Shown: positions 21,168 to 33,959, counted from the first letter of the stretch. The stretch: DNA of 64,000 nucleotides from Mytilus edulis (GCF_963676685.1 NC_092352.1:29528805-29592804), one strand, 5' to 3'. A program made the numbers and translations. Notes: generated by a model not told the origin, from the letters alone.

Positions 21168-21420
21168 TATGGAAATTTTTACTGTAAGTTGCAGATCTAA
21201 AGAAATTAGACTGCACCAAAAGGAAGTGTTTGCAAATCCTGCTATGCATGCACACCATGTAAAATTACGTATTCGGTAAAATTACAAATCAATACGACTA
21301 TACTAGTATCTGAAGATCTAATACTCCGTAAACCTGTCGCTAGTTAGTTGTGACACCGACACATCGTATTGATCAACCAAATGTCTTCGAATGTAAACCT
21401 TATGTAAGTAGAATAGGCTA

Positions 21421-21500
21421 TTCGAGCGTCACTGATGAGTATTTTGTAGACAAAACACGCGTCTGGCGTATATATTAAATTTAGTCCTGGTATCTATGAT
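21421..21500 (+). repeat. 'GAGCGTCACTGATGAG' repeat copy
   Basis: It has 'GAGCGTCACTGATGAGTAT', 'CGCGTCTGGCGTATA' and 'AGTCCTGGTATCTATGAT', matching the family at 11290-11795. Confidence 0.65.
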
Positions 21501-21826
21501 GGGTTTATCTATATATTAGCAAATTCGTCGTAACAACGCCTGTATTGTATTGTATTTTGATATTTATAATACATAATTGTTATTTACTATAAACTAATCT
21601 GTTTGGGATACATATTTGAGTATTCAATCAAACACGTATGTGTAAACTTTTACTGATTAATGATAGCAATGGAATTGTTATTACGTTTACAATGGCTCAC
21701 AATGATGTTTTCGTAAATATAGATATATTTGCTAAGAGCCTTTTAAACTGGAACAGAAAACATGCCAGTTTTGTATGAGGTAAGTTTTGTAACTGTTTTT
21801 TATTGATTATAAAAACGCGAGCTTAC

Positions 21827-21999
21827 ATTTTGTACGTTTCCTGAAACTTAAAAACTGGTAATTTGAACGAGCAAAAGGTGTAGTTGAAAAGTTAAGCTCA
21901 TTTTGCACTTGAGGGCCGTATAAGTTCATGTCTCGCTTGGCGTATGTGGTATTCTGCCTTCGTAGATAATATTCAAAATATGCAACATCTTCTGAACTT
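21827..21999 (-). CDS. Orphan exon candidate of an unknown gene
   Basis: On the minus strand, a pyrimidine-rich acceptor (TTGTCTTTCGCAG) opens a 173-nt segment that stays open and meets a good donor (GTAAGC). It encodes 'SSEDVAYFEYYLRRQNTTYA', 'KRDMNLYGPQVQNELNF' and 'SNYQFLSFRKRTKC'. I do not recognise the family. Decayed relatives of its 5' edge lie at about 22250-22345 and 24330-24435. Another duplicated segment with an open reading ('LLEFLKEIAFSAPLNQYR') lies upstream at 22585-22670, with a relative at 24510-24580. This suggests remnants of a tandemly duplicated gene. It could also be chance, as no partner exon with a start or stop was found. Confidence 0.35.
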
Positions 22000-22249
22000 C
22001 TGCGAAAGACAATGATTTCAGGCATTATGCAGTTGGGACAATCAATCAGGTTTTTAAACAACACTTTTTGCAAATTCATTATATATTTTTAAGTAAATTA
22101 AACTTAATACGATAGCATACATTTAGTACGATTGTATATTATTGTTATTAAAAGACTAAATTATAAGGAAAATATTCCAATCAAATAACAAATCGAGAAG
22201 TAAAACATGCTGTTTTTATAATTATTATTATAGATTTGTCAACAGCAGC

Positions 22250-22345
22250 AAAGATTAACAAGATATCCTGAAAATGTCAAATCTTCTGAACTAGTACTGA
22301 AAACAATGATTTAAAGCATTAATCAATTAGGACAATACCTATTCT
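22250..22345 (-). pseudogene. Decayed copy of the 21960-22050 segment
   Basis: It shares 'ATCTTCTGAACT', 'ACAATGATTT', 'GCATTA' and 'GGACAAT' in order with 21985-22050. Stops interrupt the corresponding reading frame. Confidence 0.5.
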
Positions 22346-22479
22346 ATTAGCCTATTGAGAAAAAAATCAAAGAACTTTTTTGTTTTCCGTTCTATTTTTT
22401 GTACTTAAATAATGCCGTTAGTTTTCTCGTTTGAATTGTTTTACATTGTCATTTCGATGCCTTTTAAAACTGTCTATGC

Positions 22480-22580
22480 CGTATGGTGACCTATAATTGT
22501 TAATTTCGTTGTCTCTTTGTCTCTTGTGGAGAGTTGTCTCATTGGCAATCATACCACATCTTCTTTTTTTATATTCAAGG
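22480..22580 (+). repeat. 'CTCATTGGCAATCATACCAC' repeat, truncated copy
   Basis: It has 'TATGGTGACCTATAATTGTT' and 'GTTGTCTCATTGGCAATCAT'. Fuller copies are at 29028-29172, 45766-45905, 57200-57365 and 61785-61880, and a partial one at 36630-36690. The window also ends inside a copy (63970-64000). Confidence 0.75.
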
Positions 22581-22856
22581 TCTCTATATTGATTCAGAGG
22601 AGCAGAGAAAGCAATTTCTTTCAAAAACTCTAATAGAACAACCTTGCTATCAGCTTGATGATTGATAAACATACATTTAAACAATATTTCTAGAACGTAC
22701 ATTAAACGGAAGTAACCAAGGCCACCAACACAACCACATGGATATTCTGAAATGTTTCGAACATTTTATATAGCTCATTGAAATATAAGTTCTCATATAA
22801 AAATATTGCCAAAGAGGGGTTTTGACGATGGTTTGATAACTGCTCACGTGTCTCTT

Positions 22857-23255
22857 TCAAATACTGGTATGTTTTTGTTGCACATTAGTGGTTCTCTTGT
22901 TTCGTTTTTTACCTCTTAGTTAATGTTTTTTCCTCAATTTTAGTTCGTATCCCGGATTTGTTTCCTCTCAATCGATTCATGACTTTGAACAGCGGTTTAT
23001 ACTGTTGCCTTTATTTGTCTAAATTAGCAAAGAGAGAAGGGTTGTGTCTACGAACAATTAGTTACCCCACCCACCCATCCAGAGCCCCCAGTTTTTGGTA
23101 GGGTTCGTGTTGCTTAGTCTTTAGTTTTTAATGTTGTGACATGTGTACTTTTATTTGTCTGTTGGTCTTTTTCATATTTAGCCACGGCGTTGTCAATCTA
23201 TATTTAATATGTGAGTTTGGCTGTCCCTCTGGTATCTTTCGCCCCTCTTTTGAAG
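22857..23255 (+). repeat. Two repeat fragments in series
   Basis: 22857-23010 matches the 20085-20250 family. 23060-23255 matches the 3' tail of the Penelope-like remnant at 15690-15870 ('GGGTTCGTGTTGCTTAGTCT', 'GCCACGGCGTTGTCAAT', 'CTCTGGTATCTTTCGCCCCT'). Confidence 0.6.
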
Positions 23256-24329
23256 CTGTAATGTCAGTCTAGTTTGTCCTGGTATTTCTTTTTGTTTGTT
23301 TTTGTTGATGCCGGTCTATCAGCTTGGAGAACTCGGATTTCCGTAAGTCAAATGTGGTCTTTTGAACTTTTCTTGGTCATTGTTCTTTTATCATTGTTAT
23401 GGGTTTTTTTAATGTATGAATATATATATATCAAATATCTGCTTACTACCTGATTTAATTATTTATCATAACTACAATTAACTAGTAAAAAGATGGATAC
23501 ATAAGATTTGAAAATATTGAACGATTGATTTTTTACTGATTTTTAAATGTGATTATTAAAGTTTTAATCCCTTGTCGCTGCTTTAAAACCACACATGTTG
23601 CATTCAGCTTTCAAGCGACAGTTAAATTCCTGTGGGTTTAAATAATATCACAATAAATATTGTCTTATATACTTTAAGAATTGCTCTGTTGTAACTAAAC
23701 ACTTGTCTGTCTTGATTCAATGTCTTATTCAGTATTGAAAAGTTTTCAATAGGTTCAAATAAACTGCAGATCATTTGATAATATTTTTTTTAACAATTTC
23801 TTATTCCCCGTTCAGTAAAAAATCTTTCATTTATGTTAAAGAGCTTTGACAAAATTCTTTATGTGATAAACCAACATAATTTTGACATTGTTCGGTTCAG
23901 ATATTATGATGAGAATGTTTTGGACGATATTCAGTAAATGGTGTATTATCTAGAGATGGGGATGTATGATAGCATTATATGAATGATGTAAGTTTTTATT
24001 TCCTTATTTTTTTTATTTTCTTGATCAATATTTTCTATTGGAACATGCCGATTGTGAACGTGGAACCGAGGTACAATATTTTTAAAGAGTCTGAATAGTT
24101 AATAGGTTGTGTTGAATATGTAGATTTTTTTTTCATGCAAATTAAGAATAACTGCACTCTTTCAACGGCATTAATGTTAGTCTACCAAATACAAATATGT
24201 GTATTTTGTCCCTGAGGTAAACATGAATTCAAGCAATCTAGAAACAAATTAATTTTTTTTTGTTCTCGTAAGAATTTGAAACTCACATAACATTTTGTAA
24301 AGTTTATAACGCAAAACTTTTACCCAACT
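23256..24329. other. No gene or recognised element
   Basis: AT-rich sequence with scattered T runs. No splice-compatible coding segment was found. Confidence 0.45.
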
Positions 24330-24580
24330 TATTTTTCCAACTTTAAATTTTCATATATCAAGGAAATGCAACTTCTTTTATACTAGTACTAGAGACAATG
24401 ATTTGACAAAATCTTACAGTTCGGTCGATATATATGTCTATTCAAACTAATTTGTCATGTCCACGAGATAAAAAAAAAAGCATCAAGGAATATTTATGGT
24501 ACAATTAGCCTATATTGATCTTGAGGAACACAGAAAGCAATTTCAATCAAAAACCTCTGATGACAGCTATAACCATATAA
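24330..24580 (-). pseudogene. Second decayed copy of the 21985-22670 segments
   Basis: 24330-24435 aligns with the 5' edge of the orphan exon (GACAATGATTT, ACTAGTACTAG). 24510-24580 aligns with 22585-22670 (shared 'AGAAAGCAATTTC' and 'TATATTGAT'). The two blocks keep the same order and orientation as at 21985-22670 but are closer together and not open. Confidence 0.4.
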
Positions 24581-25320
24581 AATAAAACAGACATTTAAAA
24601 AAAACGTATTTTTTATTTAATACTGCAGAAAATACGTCAGCTTTGTCAATTTTCAGCTTTTTCTGTATCCGACATCATCATTTCTTTTCTACATCGTGCG
24701 AACGTATGACGCAGGACAAAACAATATCATACTGCTAAATTGGGCGTGTGTTTAAAAATGGCAAAAAAATACGTCTTTTGAGTTATTCGCGGTAGGTTTC
24801 GGTTACATATGATGCCTAAGACATATAATACAATATGTCTAATATGATGCCAAATGATCTAAATATAAAAAAAATAAAGATAGAATTGGAATATAATACT
24901 ATAATATAAGTGCTGAAGTGGACAAATATGTACTTTAATTCTGATTCTAGATCTGTTTCTAGCTACATTCGTTTTCTTTTGGGATCCCAATCTGTAGATC
25001 AGATTTATAGATTCTTAATATTCCTATGCGACCTGTCGGGATTTTTCCCAAACTGAAATGTTCAGCATTGTCGTTTATAATTAAAGGTACATACCGTATT
25101 AAATTGTGTACATAAATAAATTAAAGGAATAAAAGTTGTTGATACAAATGAGATTTGTTTAATCTATAGTCTCAGTGTATGGTTATAGCTACATAAAGGG
25201 AAAGTAAATACTAGTATTTGAAAAGGAAAAATACAGACTATGCATGTATATACCATGTAATTAGGATTTATTACCTAATGTAGATGGGTTTCAGACATAA
25301 CATATATGTAAGTAAATTTC
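24581..25320. other. No gene or recognised element
   Basis: Nothing beyond AT-rich sequence was recognised. Confidence 0.45.
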
Positions 25321-25325
25321 TTTTT

Positions 25326-25626
25326 TATTGTCCCATTTATGAGCATTATGTTTTCTGGTATGCGCGTCCGTTCGTCCGACCTTTCGTCTTTCCGTCTGTC
25401 CCGCTTCAGGTTAAAGTTTTTGGTCGAGGTAGTATTTGATAAAGTTGGAGTCAAATCAACTTGAAACTTATTACACATTTTTTCCTATGATATGATCTTT
25501 CTAATTTTAATGCCAAATTAAAGTTTTAAAAATTAAAATGTTGTGCCATCCCTATTTTCACAGTCCACTGAACATAAAAAATGATAGTGCGGAAAAGGCA
25601 TCCCTGTACTAGGGACAAATTCTTGT
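25326..25626 (+). mobile_element. MITE-like repeat, decayed copy 2 of the 10854 family
   Basis: It shares 'ATTATGTTTTCTGGT', 'CCCGCTTCAGGTTAAAGTTT', 'TTGGTCGAGGTAGT' and 'CAGTCCACTGAACATA' with 10854-11146. Its end reads 'ACTAGGGACAAATTCTTGTT', close to the end of the first copy. Confidence 0.65.
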
Positions 25627-26849
25627 TATAGACTTTTTTAACATTTTTGATTTGTTCATATATTTTAAAAGTCGCTGATGTATTCTATTAATGAATGAAA
25701 GACAATCAAATGTAAATACCTTATAATAATTAATAGAGAAATATGTGGCTAAGGGGTATCTATTTGTACCTTAATTCAACGGGTTTATTTTAGTCTCATT
25801 TTTATCCCACCAATCCCCTGTCCGTCTAGATTTTTTTTCCTCACATAATTTTGAATCAACAATTTTTATGCAATGTGCAGAGTCTCGATTTTCTTGTCTG
25901 CAAAATAAGATCCTTTCACCGATTTGATTTGATGATTTAACTTTATGCATAACAATACCAGGTTTGTGGACCCTTTTTTGTTTAATTAAATAATTATTGA
26001 ACAGGCAATATCTTAGTATCAGATAAATTTAACTTCAAATGAATTTTCCAGATGAAACTTTGTCAACACTCACAAGTTCAAATGAAATCTAATAGTCAAT
26101 AGTGATATTTAATTATTTAATTATTTAATTGCTAAAACTTTTCGCAATGGTTTAATGTTTACAAAACAATATAAGTATAAATTGATAAAGACGAGCTATA
26201 TACATTGTACGACCATTGCTTACCTGACGAGAGTCAAAGTTTTAATTTCAAATTGATTGTGTTTCATTAGTTTGCCATATACAAATTTTATAAGAGATCA
26301 TCATGACATTACTTCTTATGACAACACACTAGACGACTATATTTCTAAGTCTTTCAATGCTGAAGTTAACAACATGGTACTTCACTCGAAATTTAGAACG
26401 CAAAAGAAATTGCATTCACGATGACAGTAAAACAATTAAGTAATTGTATATCTACCGAGATAATCGAATACTTAATCGAGTAAATTCTCAAACATTGTAG
26501 CAGCATCCTAAAATACAATTAAATATACAACATTTCGACTGCACTACGATTTTCTAAGGATTTCGATTTGTTAAGGATAACGGATGTGTGTGCATAAGTA
26601 TCTTTAATTTCTCTTCAAAATTATAAAATTTAGGTTAAATTGATTGTTATCCATTACTTATATGTTACATCTATGACCAGAACGCACCAAATAGACATTT
26701 ACACACAAAAGTTCATAACGTTTCGAAATTGTTACCTTGGAGAAGCAACATAAAGCATATTATCTCCGCGCTGTGTATTAGCATGTCACAGTTAATTTCT
26801 GTCTCGATACAGCTTCTGTGCACGTTACTGCGATCAAAAAGCGATATCA
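25627..26849. other. No gene or recognised element
   Basis: AT-rich sequence with a short TTTAATTA triplication near 26110-26130. No exon was recognised. Confidence 0.45.
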
Positions 26850-27110
26850 CTATTCGGTTTCGACATGAATATCAATTATATGGTCATTTTGATACATTTC
26901 CTGCTTACAAAAGTGTTAATTTTTCGAAATTCTCAGGATTTTCTTATTCCGGGCATAGATTGTCATAGCTGTATTTGGCACAACATTTTGGAATTTTGGG
27001 TCCTCATTACTTTTCAACTTTGTACTTGGTTGGTTTTAAAACCATTTTGATCTGAAAGTCGCTGATGAGTCTTATGTGGACGAAACGCACGTCTGTCGTG
27101 TGAAATTTTA
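26850..27110 (+). repeat. 'GAGCGTCACTGATGAG' family copy
   Basis: It holds 'GACATGAATATCAATTATAT', 'TTTTCGAAATTCTCAGGATT', 'CTTTGTACTTGGTTGG' and 'GATGAGTCTTATGTGGACGA'. This is the longer form of the family seen at 11290-11795. Confidence 0.65.
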
Positions 27111-27573
27111 AGTTATTCTTGATACAGATTAATGCTGATGCTGAAAACATTATATACGAAAAATGGTATCTAGCGAATAATAATGAATTCACAGCACTTT
27201 AAATTGTTTGGTGAATTAGTTTTGAAAATTTCGTTGTAGGAATAAATTATGTTTTCTATTAAGACAAAAAAAATCAGATGCACCAGTACCAAGCATAAAT
27301 GTTTCTGCTACGCAGAGGCAAAACTATACTATTTGATCATATATGTTAACTGCTAATTCCAATTTTGAACTCTAAACCTTCATATCCTTGATTTTTGTGG
27401 TATTAATTTGCTGAGCAACAAAGTGAAAGAATAAACAAACGTGTATATTATACAAAAGACAGAAAAGGTAATTTGAGATATATTTCACTTTTGTTTGATT
27501 AAACTGTGATTGTTAATACAACTTTTATGTTTTATTTGAAGAACTGACATCATATAGTATTTAAACTTACAAA

Positions 27574-28152
27574 ATGGAACTATCAACACTTTCACCTGAA
27601 CTGGACAGACATAAATCAGAAATGGAAAATGAACTTCTTATTAAACTTGGTGTCAAGAAAGAAGAGGTGAGATCGGATTTATTCATGTATATTCTTTTTA
27701 CAATATTGCGTAAGGGCCACTATTATATCTTACTTTGAAGAACCCTGACATCACATTATTCTATTCAGCGTGAAAACTTGAACTATCAAATTTTTCATCT
27801 GAACAGGGACTCAAAGATTTTTTGCATTTTGTCTCCTGTTTTTCTTCTAAACATTATCAGTTGGGAATATATCAAAGATTTCCGGGAATACATGCAAGGT
27901 GGTTGTTAATGATGTTTAATTCACTTGCATGTTTCAAATTAGCAAACCAAATATAAAATGAAAAGTTATCACTGTAATAGGACCTTGACTCAATTTAGGA
28001 TACGTTTGTCATTTCAGTTCGACTGGCATCCGGACATCATAGACCGTAAATCAGAGCGTCCTAAGTCATGTATTCATATTGAGTATCCTTTAGATATCAA
28101 AGTCGGACGACCGAAAAATGATACAACAGAACAGAATCGTAAGCTGAAATAG
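27574..28152 (+). CDS. Candidate two-exon gene for a 75-residue unknown protein
   Basis: Exon 1 (27574-27666) starts with ATG and encodes 'MELSTLSPELDRHKSE' and 'LLIKLGVKKEE', then a GTGAGA donor. Exon 2 (28018-28152) follows a TTTGTCATTTCAG acceptor and encodes 'FDWHPDIIDRKSERPKSC', 'IHIEYPLDIKVGRPK' and a polar tail ending in TAG. The junction is phase 0. AATAAA lies 95 bp past the stop (near 28246). No signal peptide or membrane segment is seen. I do not recognise the family, and exon 1 or 2 could belong to a larger gene. A degenerate duplicate of the exon 1 region lies in the intron (27736-27815). Confidence 0.45.
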
Positions 28153-28401
28153 ACAAAAATACATCTCTAGATATTTTTTTATAACTGTTATTATCAGAGA
28201 TCCTTAGTGCAATGATGTACACCAAGTAAATTCCAATAGTATGCAATAAAATGTATTATTCACGTAAAAAAAATGGTCAGTTTATGGCAAACAAATAAAA
28301 AGATGTTAAATTTGTTATACTAGTACTTCAAATAAGAAATATTCTGTATATTCTTATAACTGTGGCTTTTTCAGAAAAAGCTTATGTTTGAACATAGATA
28401 A

Positions 28402-28490
28402 ACGCATCAAAGATACCAGGATTGAAGTATTGTATTTGCTCCAGACGCGTGTTTCGTCTACAAAAGACTCATCAGTGACGCTCAAATGAA
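28402..28490 (-). repeat. 'GAGCGTCACTGATGAG' family, inverted copy
   Basis: The plus strand reads 'ATCAAAGATACCAGGATT', 'CCAGACGCGTGTTTCGTCTA' and 'CTCATCAGTGACGCTCAAAT', the reverse complement of the family. Confidence 0.7.
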
Positions 28491-29027
28491 ATAATGTTAA
28501 ACAGACCGAAAAATGAATCCTATATCATAAAAGGGATGACATAAGGTATAGTGTTTCCTAAAGATGAGTGTATGTACTAAGTATGATTCTGTGTATTATA
28601 GGTAATCCATGGTATTGTAACAACCAAGCTCTCAGGCAAATGACAATGGTTAGTATGATTAAAAGGGCAAATGAAAATTTATCAAATTTTCAGTTTTTCA
28701 GTAAATTAAATTTTTCCGAAGTTATTGAGATACCTTCCTTTTTGCATTAAATTATGGATCAGGTAGGAGAGTAACGCTGGTTAATTGGTTAAAACGTTTG
28801 AATTGTTTCAAATTTTGACATGTTGAGATCTTTTAAAATAACTGTTGACTATAAGGTATACGGGTTATACTCATTGTTGAAGGAATTATCTTACTTTTCA
28901 AATTCATGATACAAAGGTCTGCAGGGTAAACATTCTCGTAAAACACCATTTTATCTATGCATACCTTTAGTATGTGCATTAAAAAGATTACAACTAATAC
29001 TAAACATTGTTTTACATTGTCTTATGG
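28491..29027. other. No gene or recognised element
   Basis: No supported feature is seen; the short open frame at 28568-28750 lacks protein-like composition and splice context. Confidence 0.4.
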
Positions 29028-29172
29028 GGTCCTTTTATAGCTGACTATGCGGTATTGGCTTTGCTCATTGTAGAAGGCCGTACGGTGACCTAGAGTTGTT
29101 AATGACTGTTTCATTTTGGTCTCTTGTGGACAGTTGTCTCATTGGCAATCATACCACATCTTCTTTTTTATA
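29028..29172 (+). repeat. 'CTCATTGGCAATCATACCAC' repeat copy
   Basis: It contains 'CTGACTATGCGGTATTGGCT', 'GGCCGTACGGTGACCTA', 'TGTTTCATTTTGGTCTCTTG' and the terminal 'CATACCACATCTTCTTTTTT'. Confidence 0.75.
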
Positions 29173-29918
29173 TTATGTGCGTTGGAATTGTTTTAAATAT
29201 TTTTCTTCATCAGGGAACGCCCAAAACTAATTATTTGGAAAGCTTCCGATGTATAAATACTTGTATATAACCAAAATAAACTCATCAATAAGAGACAAAA
29301 TTATTAATAAACTTCTTACGGCTAATAAAACTTAAGAGAGGATTTTTGCAGACAAACGGTGCACCAATCTTAATTCAAAACAAATTATTTTAAGTTTAAC
29401 AATTCTAATCTGTCATCGGTTAAATAGTTTTATTTAAAAAAAACATGCCAATCTGCTTTGGTTATCATCCTGCAAATAAAGTCATAAGGTTAGTGTTGTA
29501 TTTGCATGGGAGACAAGTTTGTAGACATGAAATAACTTTATTTCAGACTCATTTTGACTATGATAGATGTCATGTTATTTATCATTTTGTTAACTTTATT
29601 TTCAGGTTTCAAGACACGGCCCAAGAAGTTTATATTTCAACAAACATCGAGCAATGTCAAATACTGTCAATATTTTACGTATTTAACAAATTATGTATAT
29701 TTACATGTTATTTCAATTAATGATACATATATTTTTTATCTTTAACCTTATCGTTAATGCATCTGTACAAGGGCAAACCGAGAAAAGAAACTCTTTGAGA
29801 TATTTTTTAATGATTATATATACATGACAAATTGCACTGAAAGGAGTTTTAGCTACGATTAAGACAAAAAAAAAGGATTCGTAGTGTTAAGTAATATGAG
29901 GCAGGCATTACCTGTAAA
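29173..29918. other. No gene or recognised element
   Basis: AT-rich sequence; the open frames at 29445-29745 show no recognisable protein. Confidence 0.4.
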
Positions 29919-30380
29919 TAGGGACGAAGTCTGTATGAATTATTTTTTTGTAACTTAAATATTTGTTAAAAAAAAGAAACGGAAATACCGGAACGTTTCC
30001 GATTTTGGTTCTGTTGTTAGGGATTTTTGTTGTGACGTTATTTAAATTATGACGTCATATGCAATGTAGACAAAGAAACGCTATCATCAGGTAACGTTTT
30101 TTCATATCAAAGAATTATTAAAAATGAAATTGGTATTGCGCGTTCCTTCCTATTTTATACTAGACTGATAAATATATATTTTACTCAAAGTTTCATACAA
30201 ACGAGACCGGAAAAAGGAAGTACATTGTACATTTCTGCGCAGGTCCGGGATTTCAAAACACGACAAAAAAAAATTGAACGATTTTGAGTTCATTAGTATA
30301 CAATGAAAAATTCGGGAAATTTTCCCGAATTTTTTTTTTTTATTGAATTTTCTACTGTTATTGGGGACTTCGTCCCCATA
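29919..30380. mobile_element. MITE with 'GGGACGAAGTC' termini
   Basis: The left end TAGGGACGAAGTC and right end GACTTCGTCCCCATA are inverted repeats about 460 bp apart. The interior holds 'TGACGTTATTTAAATTATG' and an A/T-rich hairpin, 'ATTCGGGAAATTTTCCCGAAT'-like, near 30310. No coding content is seen. Confidence 0.6.
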
Positions 30381-30994
30381 TTAATAAAAGTGGATTTTTT
30401 AAAGAAATATCGTTTTAAGCAGTCAGTTTGACCAAATATGTCAAAATAAGCTTAAAAACATCGTTGATGTATTATTGACTTTAAAATAATTCATCCTCAA
30501 TTGAATCCGTTTTCAAGTGACCTTCTATGTAACCCTTTAGCTGGAGATGCATAACAAACATGTACTCGGGGAGCTCAGCTAATAAATAGACAAGAGTTTC
30601 AACATTAAAAGTGTAACAATGTACAATTTGGTTGAATGATTAAATCCACAGAAAATAATTCTTATACGGATAAAACGATGATTAACATACGGTTTTACTT
30701 ACAACATGAAATCAAACAGACTTAGAAAAATCCAATTGCACGAGCTCGTTGTCTATTTTGAATTATATTGGGTTATATGCAGTCGCCAGTCTTAAAATAT
30801 CATCTCGGTTATAAACTATGTGACTTCTAAACTCAAAATTCACACAAAATGCTGATGCATATTTTCGAGTCTATGCATTGTTAATTTTTTATTTAAGACT
30901 TTTTAGAAGTTGGATATACGATTGAATATGTTATAGATGAAATATGAGAATTTGGGTTATATTGGTGAAAATTCATTTGACAGCATATGCCCCT
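30381..30994. other. No gene or recognised element
   Basis: Nothing supported. Confidence 0.4.
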
Positions 30995-31150
30995 TTCTAT
31001 GTATGTTGCATTGTCGTTTATTTTTTGATGCACTTCAGTTTTCTGTTGTTTCGTTGTTGGTGTGTTTCCCTCAGTTTTAGTTTCTAACCCGGGTTTGTTT
31101 TTCTCAATCGATTTATGACTTTTGAACAGCGGTATGCTACTGTTGCCTTT
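30995..31150 (+). repeat. 'TATGTTGCATTGTCGTTT' repeat copy
   Basis: It shares 'TATGTATGTTGCATTGTCGT', 'TTTTTCTCAATCGATTTATG' and 'CTTTTGAACAGCGGTATGCT' with 20085-20250. Confidence 0.65.
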
Positions 31151-32194
31151 ATTTAAATCTTAATTGATAGAATGTTGGTGAAGTATAAAAGAATGGCCAA
31201 TTCCTTTAAACCCTTGCATAATTGTCAGATGACTCAATACTTGAGTTTATGTCGTTAAATAATCATTTTAACAATAATTTGTAATTTGCCTATTATCTTG
31301 AAAACTCGGTAGAAAGAAAGATACTTATAAAATCAAAAAGAATCAACAGGACAGATTTGTAAAAATGTCTCATAATTGAAATCGTCTCTCAACTCTTCAT
31401 ATGAGTTCTTCAACTTTGATGATGATTCTTCATTTTTTATGGTAAAATTAGCAACACATAATCTTTAGAACCTATAATTAATTTTCATTCGGAGAATAAT
31501 GTTTTTGGTGTTATATCTTTTTAAGTCTTTGTTTAATTGGTTTACCTTTTTATACCATAGAGACTAGAACATTTTCATTTTCTCGACTCTTTACTCCGAA
31601 TTTTTTTTTCGACAGGTTACCTTCTTTCTTTGTTAGACATCCTGGAACTCGGTCAAGCAAGAGTAACGTATATAGGTAAATTCGAGATTTAATCGGTACA
31701 ATTTTGAGGGAAAGTTTACTCTTTTTAAAATGCTTTCTTTACATGACTTAATCATCAGAAAGCAGTAAATTTTCGCTTCAAATTACACCGTTTATATAAT
31801 TGATTTTACTTCTTTTTGGTTGCTCGTAGATGTCTTACCACAGAACCAGTAACCTTTCGAAAAAATATTTAATCGAAGTCAAAAGTTGGTACTATGAAAA
31901 TAGACTATTCAGAGTTTGTATACACATTCGTCTTTCGTGAAGATCATGTTGACCACTAAATGTTAGTGTTTTTTTTTACTTTTTTGTGTTGTAGCATTGT
32001 TTTCTCAATAGGTTTATACCTAAACAATTTCCTTGTTCCCTTATACACAGAACCAAAAGGAAGTAATGAAAGAAACACAATTTTAAATAACGTGTTGACA
32101 ACAAATGAAAGCCACAACTATGAAAGAAATCAACAGGCCACAACATCTTTTCTAAGATTGTACACCCACATTTGAATATCCTATAGGATTTCTT
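31151..32194. other. No supported gene
   Basis: An open frame at 31960-32175 has a hydrophobic N-terminus like a signal anchor and a polar, Asn-rich remainder, but no splice or polyadenylation context was found. It is not called. Confidence 0.35.
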
Positions 32195-32820
32195 TTATAA
32201 CTATTTTCACAACTGGGTCGATGCCACTGCTGGTTCCAGCCAAGTTGTCAGCACTTCGGTGTTGACATGAATATCAATTATATAGTCATTTCTATAAATT
32301 CACTGTTTGCAAAAGAATGAATTAATCGAAATACTAAGGATGTTCTTATCTTAGGAATAGATTACCTTGGTCGTATTTGCCACAACTTTTTTGGAATTTT
32401 GGGTCCTCGATGGTTTCAACTTTATACTAGTTTGGCTTTCTAACTATTTTGAACTGAGCGTCACTGGTGAGTCTTAATCAGACGAAACGTGCGTCTAGCA
32501 TATCAAATTATTAGCCTATAATTATAATTATAACTATTTAAACCACTGGATCAGTGCCACTGCTGGTGGACGTTTCGTTCACAATGTTATCACCAGACCA
32601 GTAGGCAGCACTTCGGAGTGACATGAATATCAATTATATGGTCATTTCTATAAATGTACTGTTAAAAAAGTATTAATTGTTTCAAATACTAAGGATTTTC
32701 TTATCCCACGCATAAACCAACTTAGTCGTATTTTGCACAATTTTTGAAATTTCAACTTTATACTCGTTTGGCTTTCTACCTTTTTTGATCTGAGCGTCAC
32801 TAATGAGCTAGCTTTTAACC
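32195..32820 (+). repeat. Two tandem copies of the 'GAGCGTCACTGATGAG' family
   Basis: Copy one spans about 32195-32480 and copy two about 32530-32815. Each has 'GATGCCACTGCTGGT' or a variant, 'GACATGAATATCAATTATAT', 'ATACTAAGGAT.TTCTTAT' and 'GAGCGTCACT'. Confidence 0.7.
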
Positions 32821-32869
32821 CCGATTTAATCCACCATTTTCTGCATAAAACCAGGTTCTCCGCAGGGCG

Positions 32870-33910
32870 CAGCTTTATACGACCGAAGAGTTCGAACCCT
32901 GAACAGTTGGGGCAAGTATGGACACAATATTGAAGCTTGATACAGCTCTGAATTTGGATTGCAATCAAATTTTTAACATAATATGAGTTTCTGACACAAA
33001 ACAAATGTCAAGATCTTACAAATCTATTGCGCAATATTGTGCAATTAAAGATTTCTTTTAACTTTTCAAAAATTTAGAATTTGAGAAGTTAAAAAAAAAA
33101 TTTAAAACAACTATCCCCCCCCCCTTTTGCAATAAGTTCAAAACCTGACATTTCTTTATATATAATATACAAGTAGTGTAAGGGAGGTAAATGCGAACAT
33201 ACCCAACATTGTATGTTAAATGTTTTAGAATTACCTCCCTTACACTGCTTTAAAATTGTCTTAATTGTCCATTGACCCGAAATACCTAGTTTTCCCCCTA
33301 CCCCACCCCCCCCTCTATTTCCGAAATATTTTAAGCCATAACCCCCAAAGTCAATACTAACCATCCCTTCATGGTATGGAAACTTGTGGTTTAATTTCAG
33401 AGAGATTCGTACACTTAAAGATAAATTATTGTTTGAAAACTACAAAAATTATTGTTTTGGGCCCCCTTTTTGGTCCCTAATTCATAAACTATTGGACTAT
33501 AACCCACAAAATCAATCCCAACCTTCCTTAAGTGGTATTGAACCTTCTTGTAAAAAAATAGAGATCCATACACTTAAACACAAGTTATTGTCTGTAAACT
33601 AGAAAAATGCTTCTTTTTGGCCCCTTATTCCTACATATTCGGAAAAATCAACCCCACACTGATTCCCAACCAACCCTGTGTTATATGGAAACTTGTTGTA
33701 CAATGTCAGAGAAATCCATACAGTAACACACAAGTTATTGTCTTGAAACTAGAAAAATGCTTGTTTTTGGCCCCTTTTGACCCTTAATTCCTAGACTGTT
33801 TGCCCAATAACCCCTTAAAATAAATCCTAACCTTCTACTTATGGTATTAAACATTGTGGTACAATATTAGAACGATTGAAATACTAATACACAACTTCTT
33901 GTCCTGAAAC
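32870..33910. repeat. 'Phrase' repeat, copy 3 (opposite orientation to 16160-17500)
   Basis: It starts with 'CGCAGCTTTATACGACCG', 'GTTCGAACCCTGAACAGTTG' and 'AATATTGAAGCTTGATACAG', then C- and T-rich sequence. From 33370 come about three units of ~150-160 bp with 'GGCCCC.TTTTTGGTCCCTAA', 'AACCTTC' and 'ACTTAAA.ACAAGTTATTGTC'. It is interrupted by the mini-element at 33175-33246. Confidence 0.72.
33175..33246. mobile_element. Miniature palindromic element ('GGGAGGTAA'), copy 2
   Basis: 72 bp with perfect 16-bp ends, AGTGTAAGGGAGGTAA and TTACCTCCCTTACACT. It is related to 17508-17593. Confidence 0.8.
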
Positions 33911-33959
33911 TAGATAATAGTAGTAATAGTAAATTATTTATTATAGTGACATGTTTTTC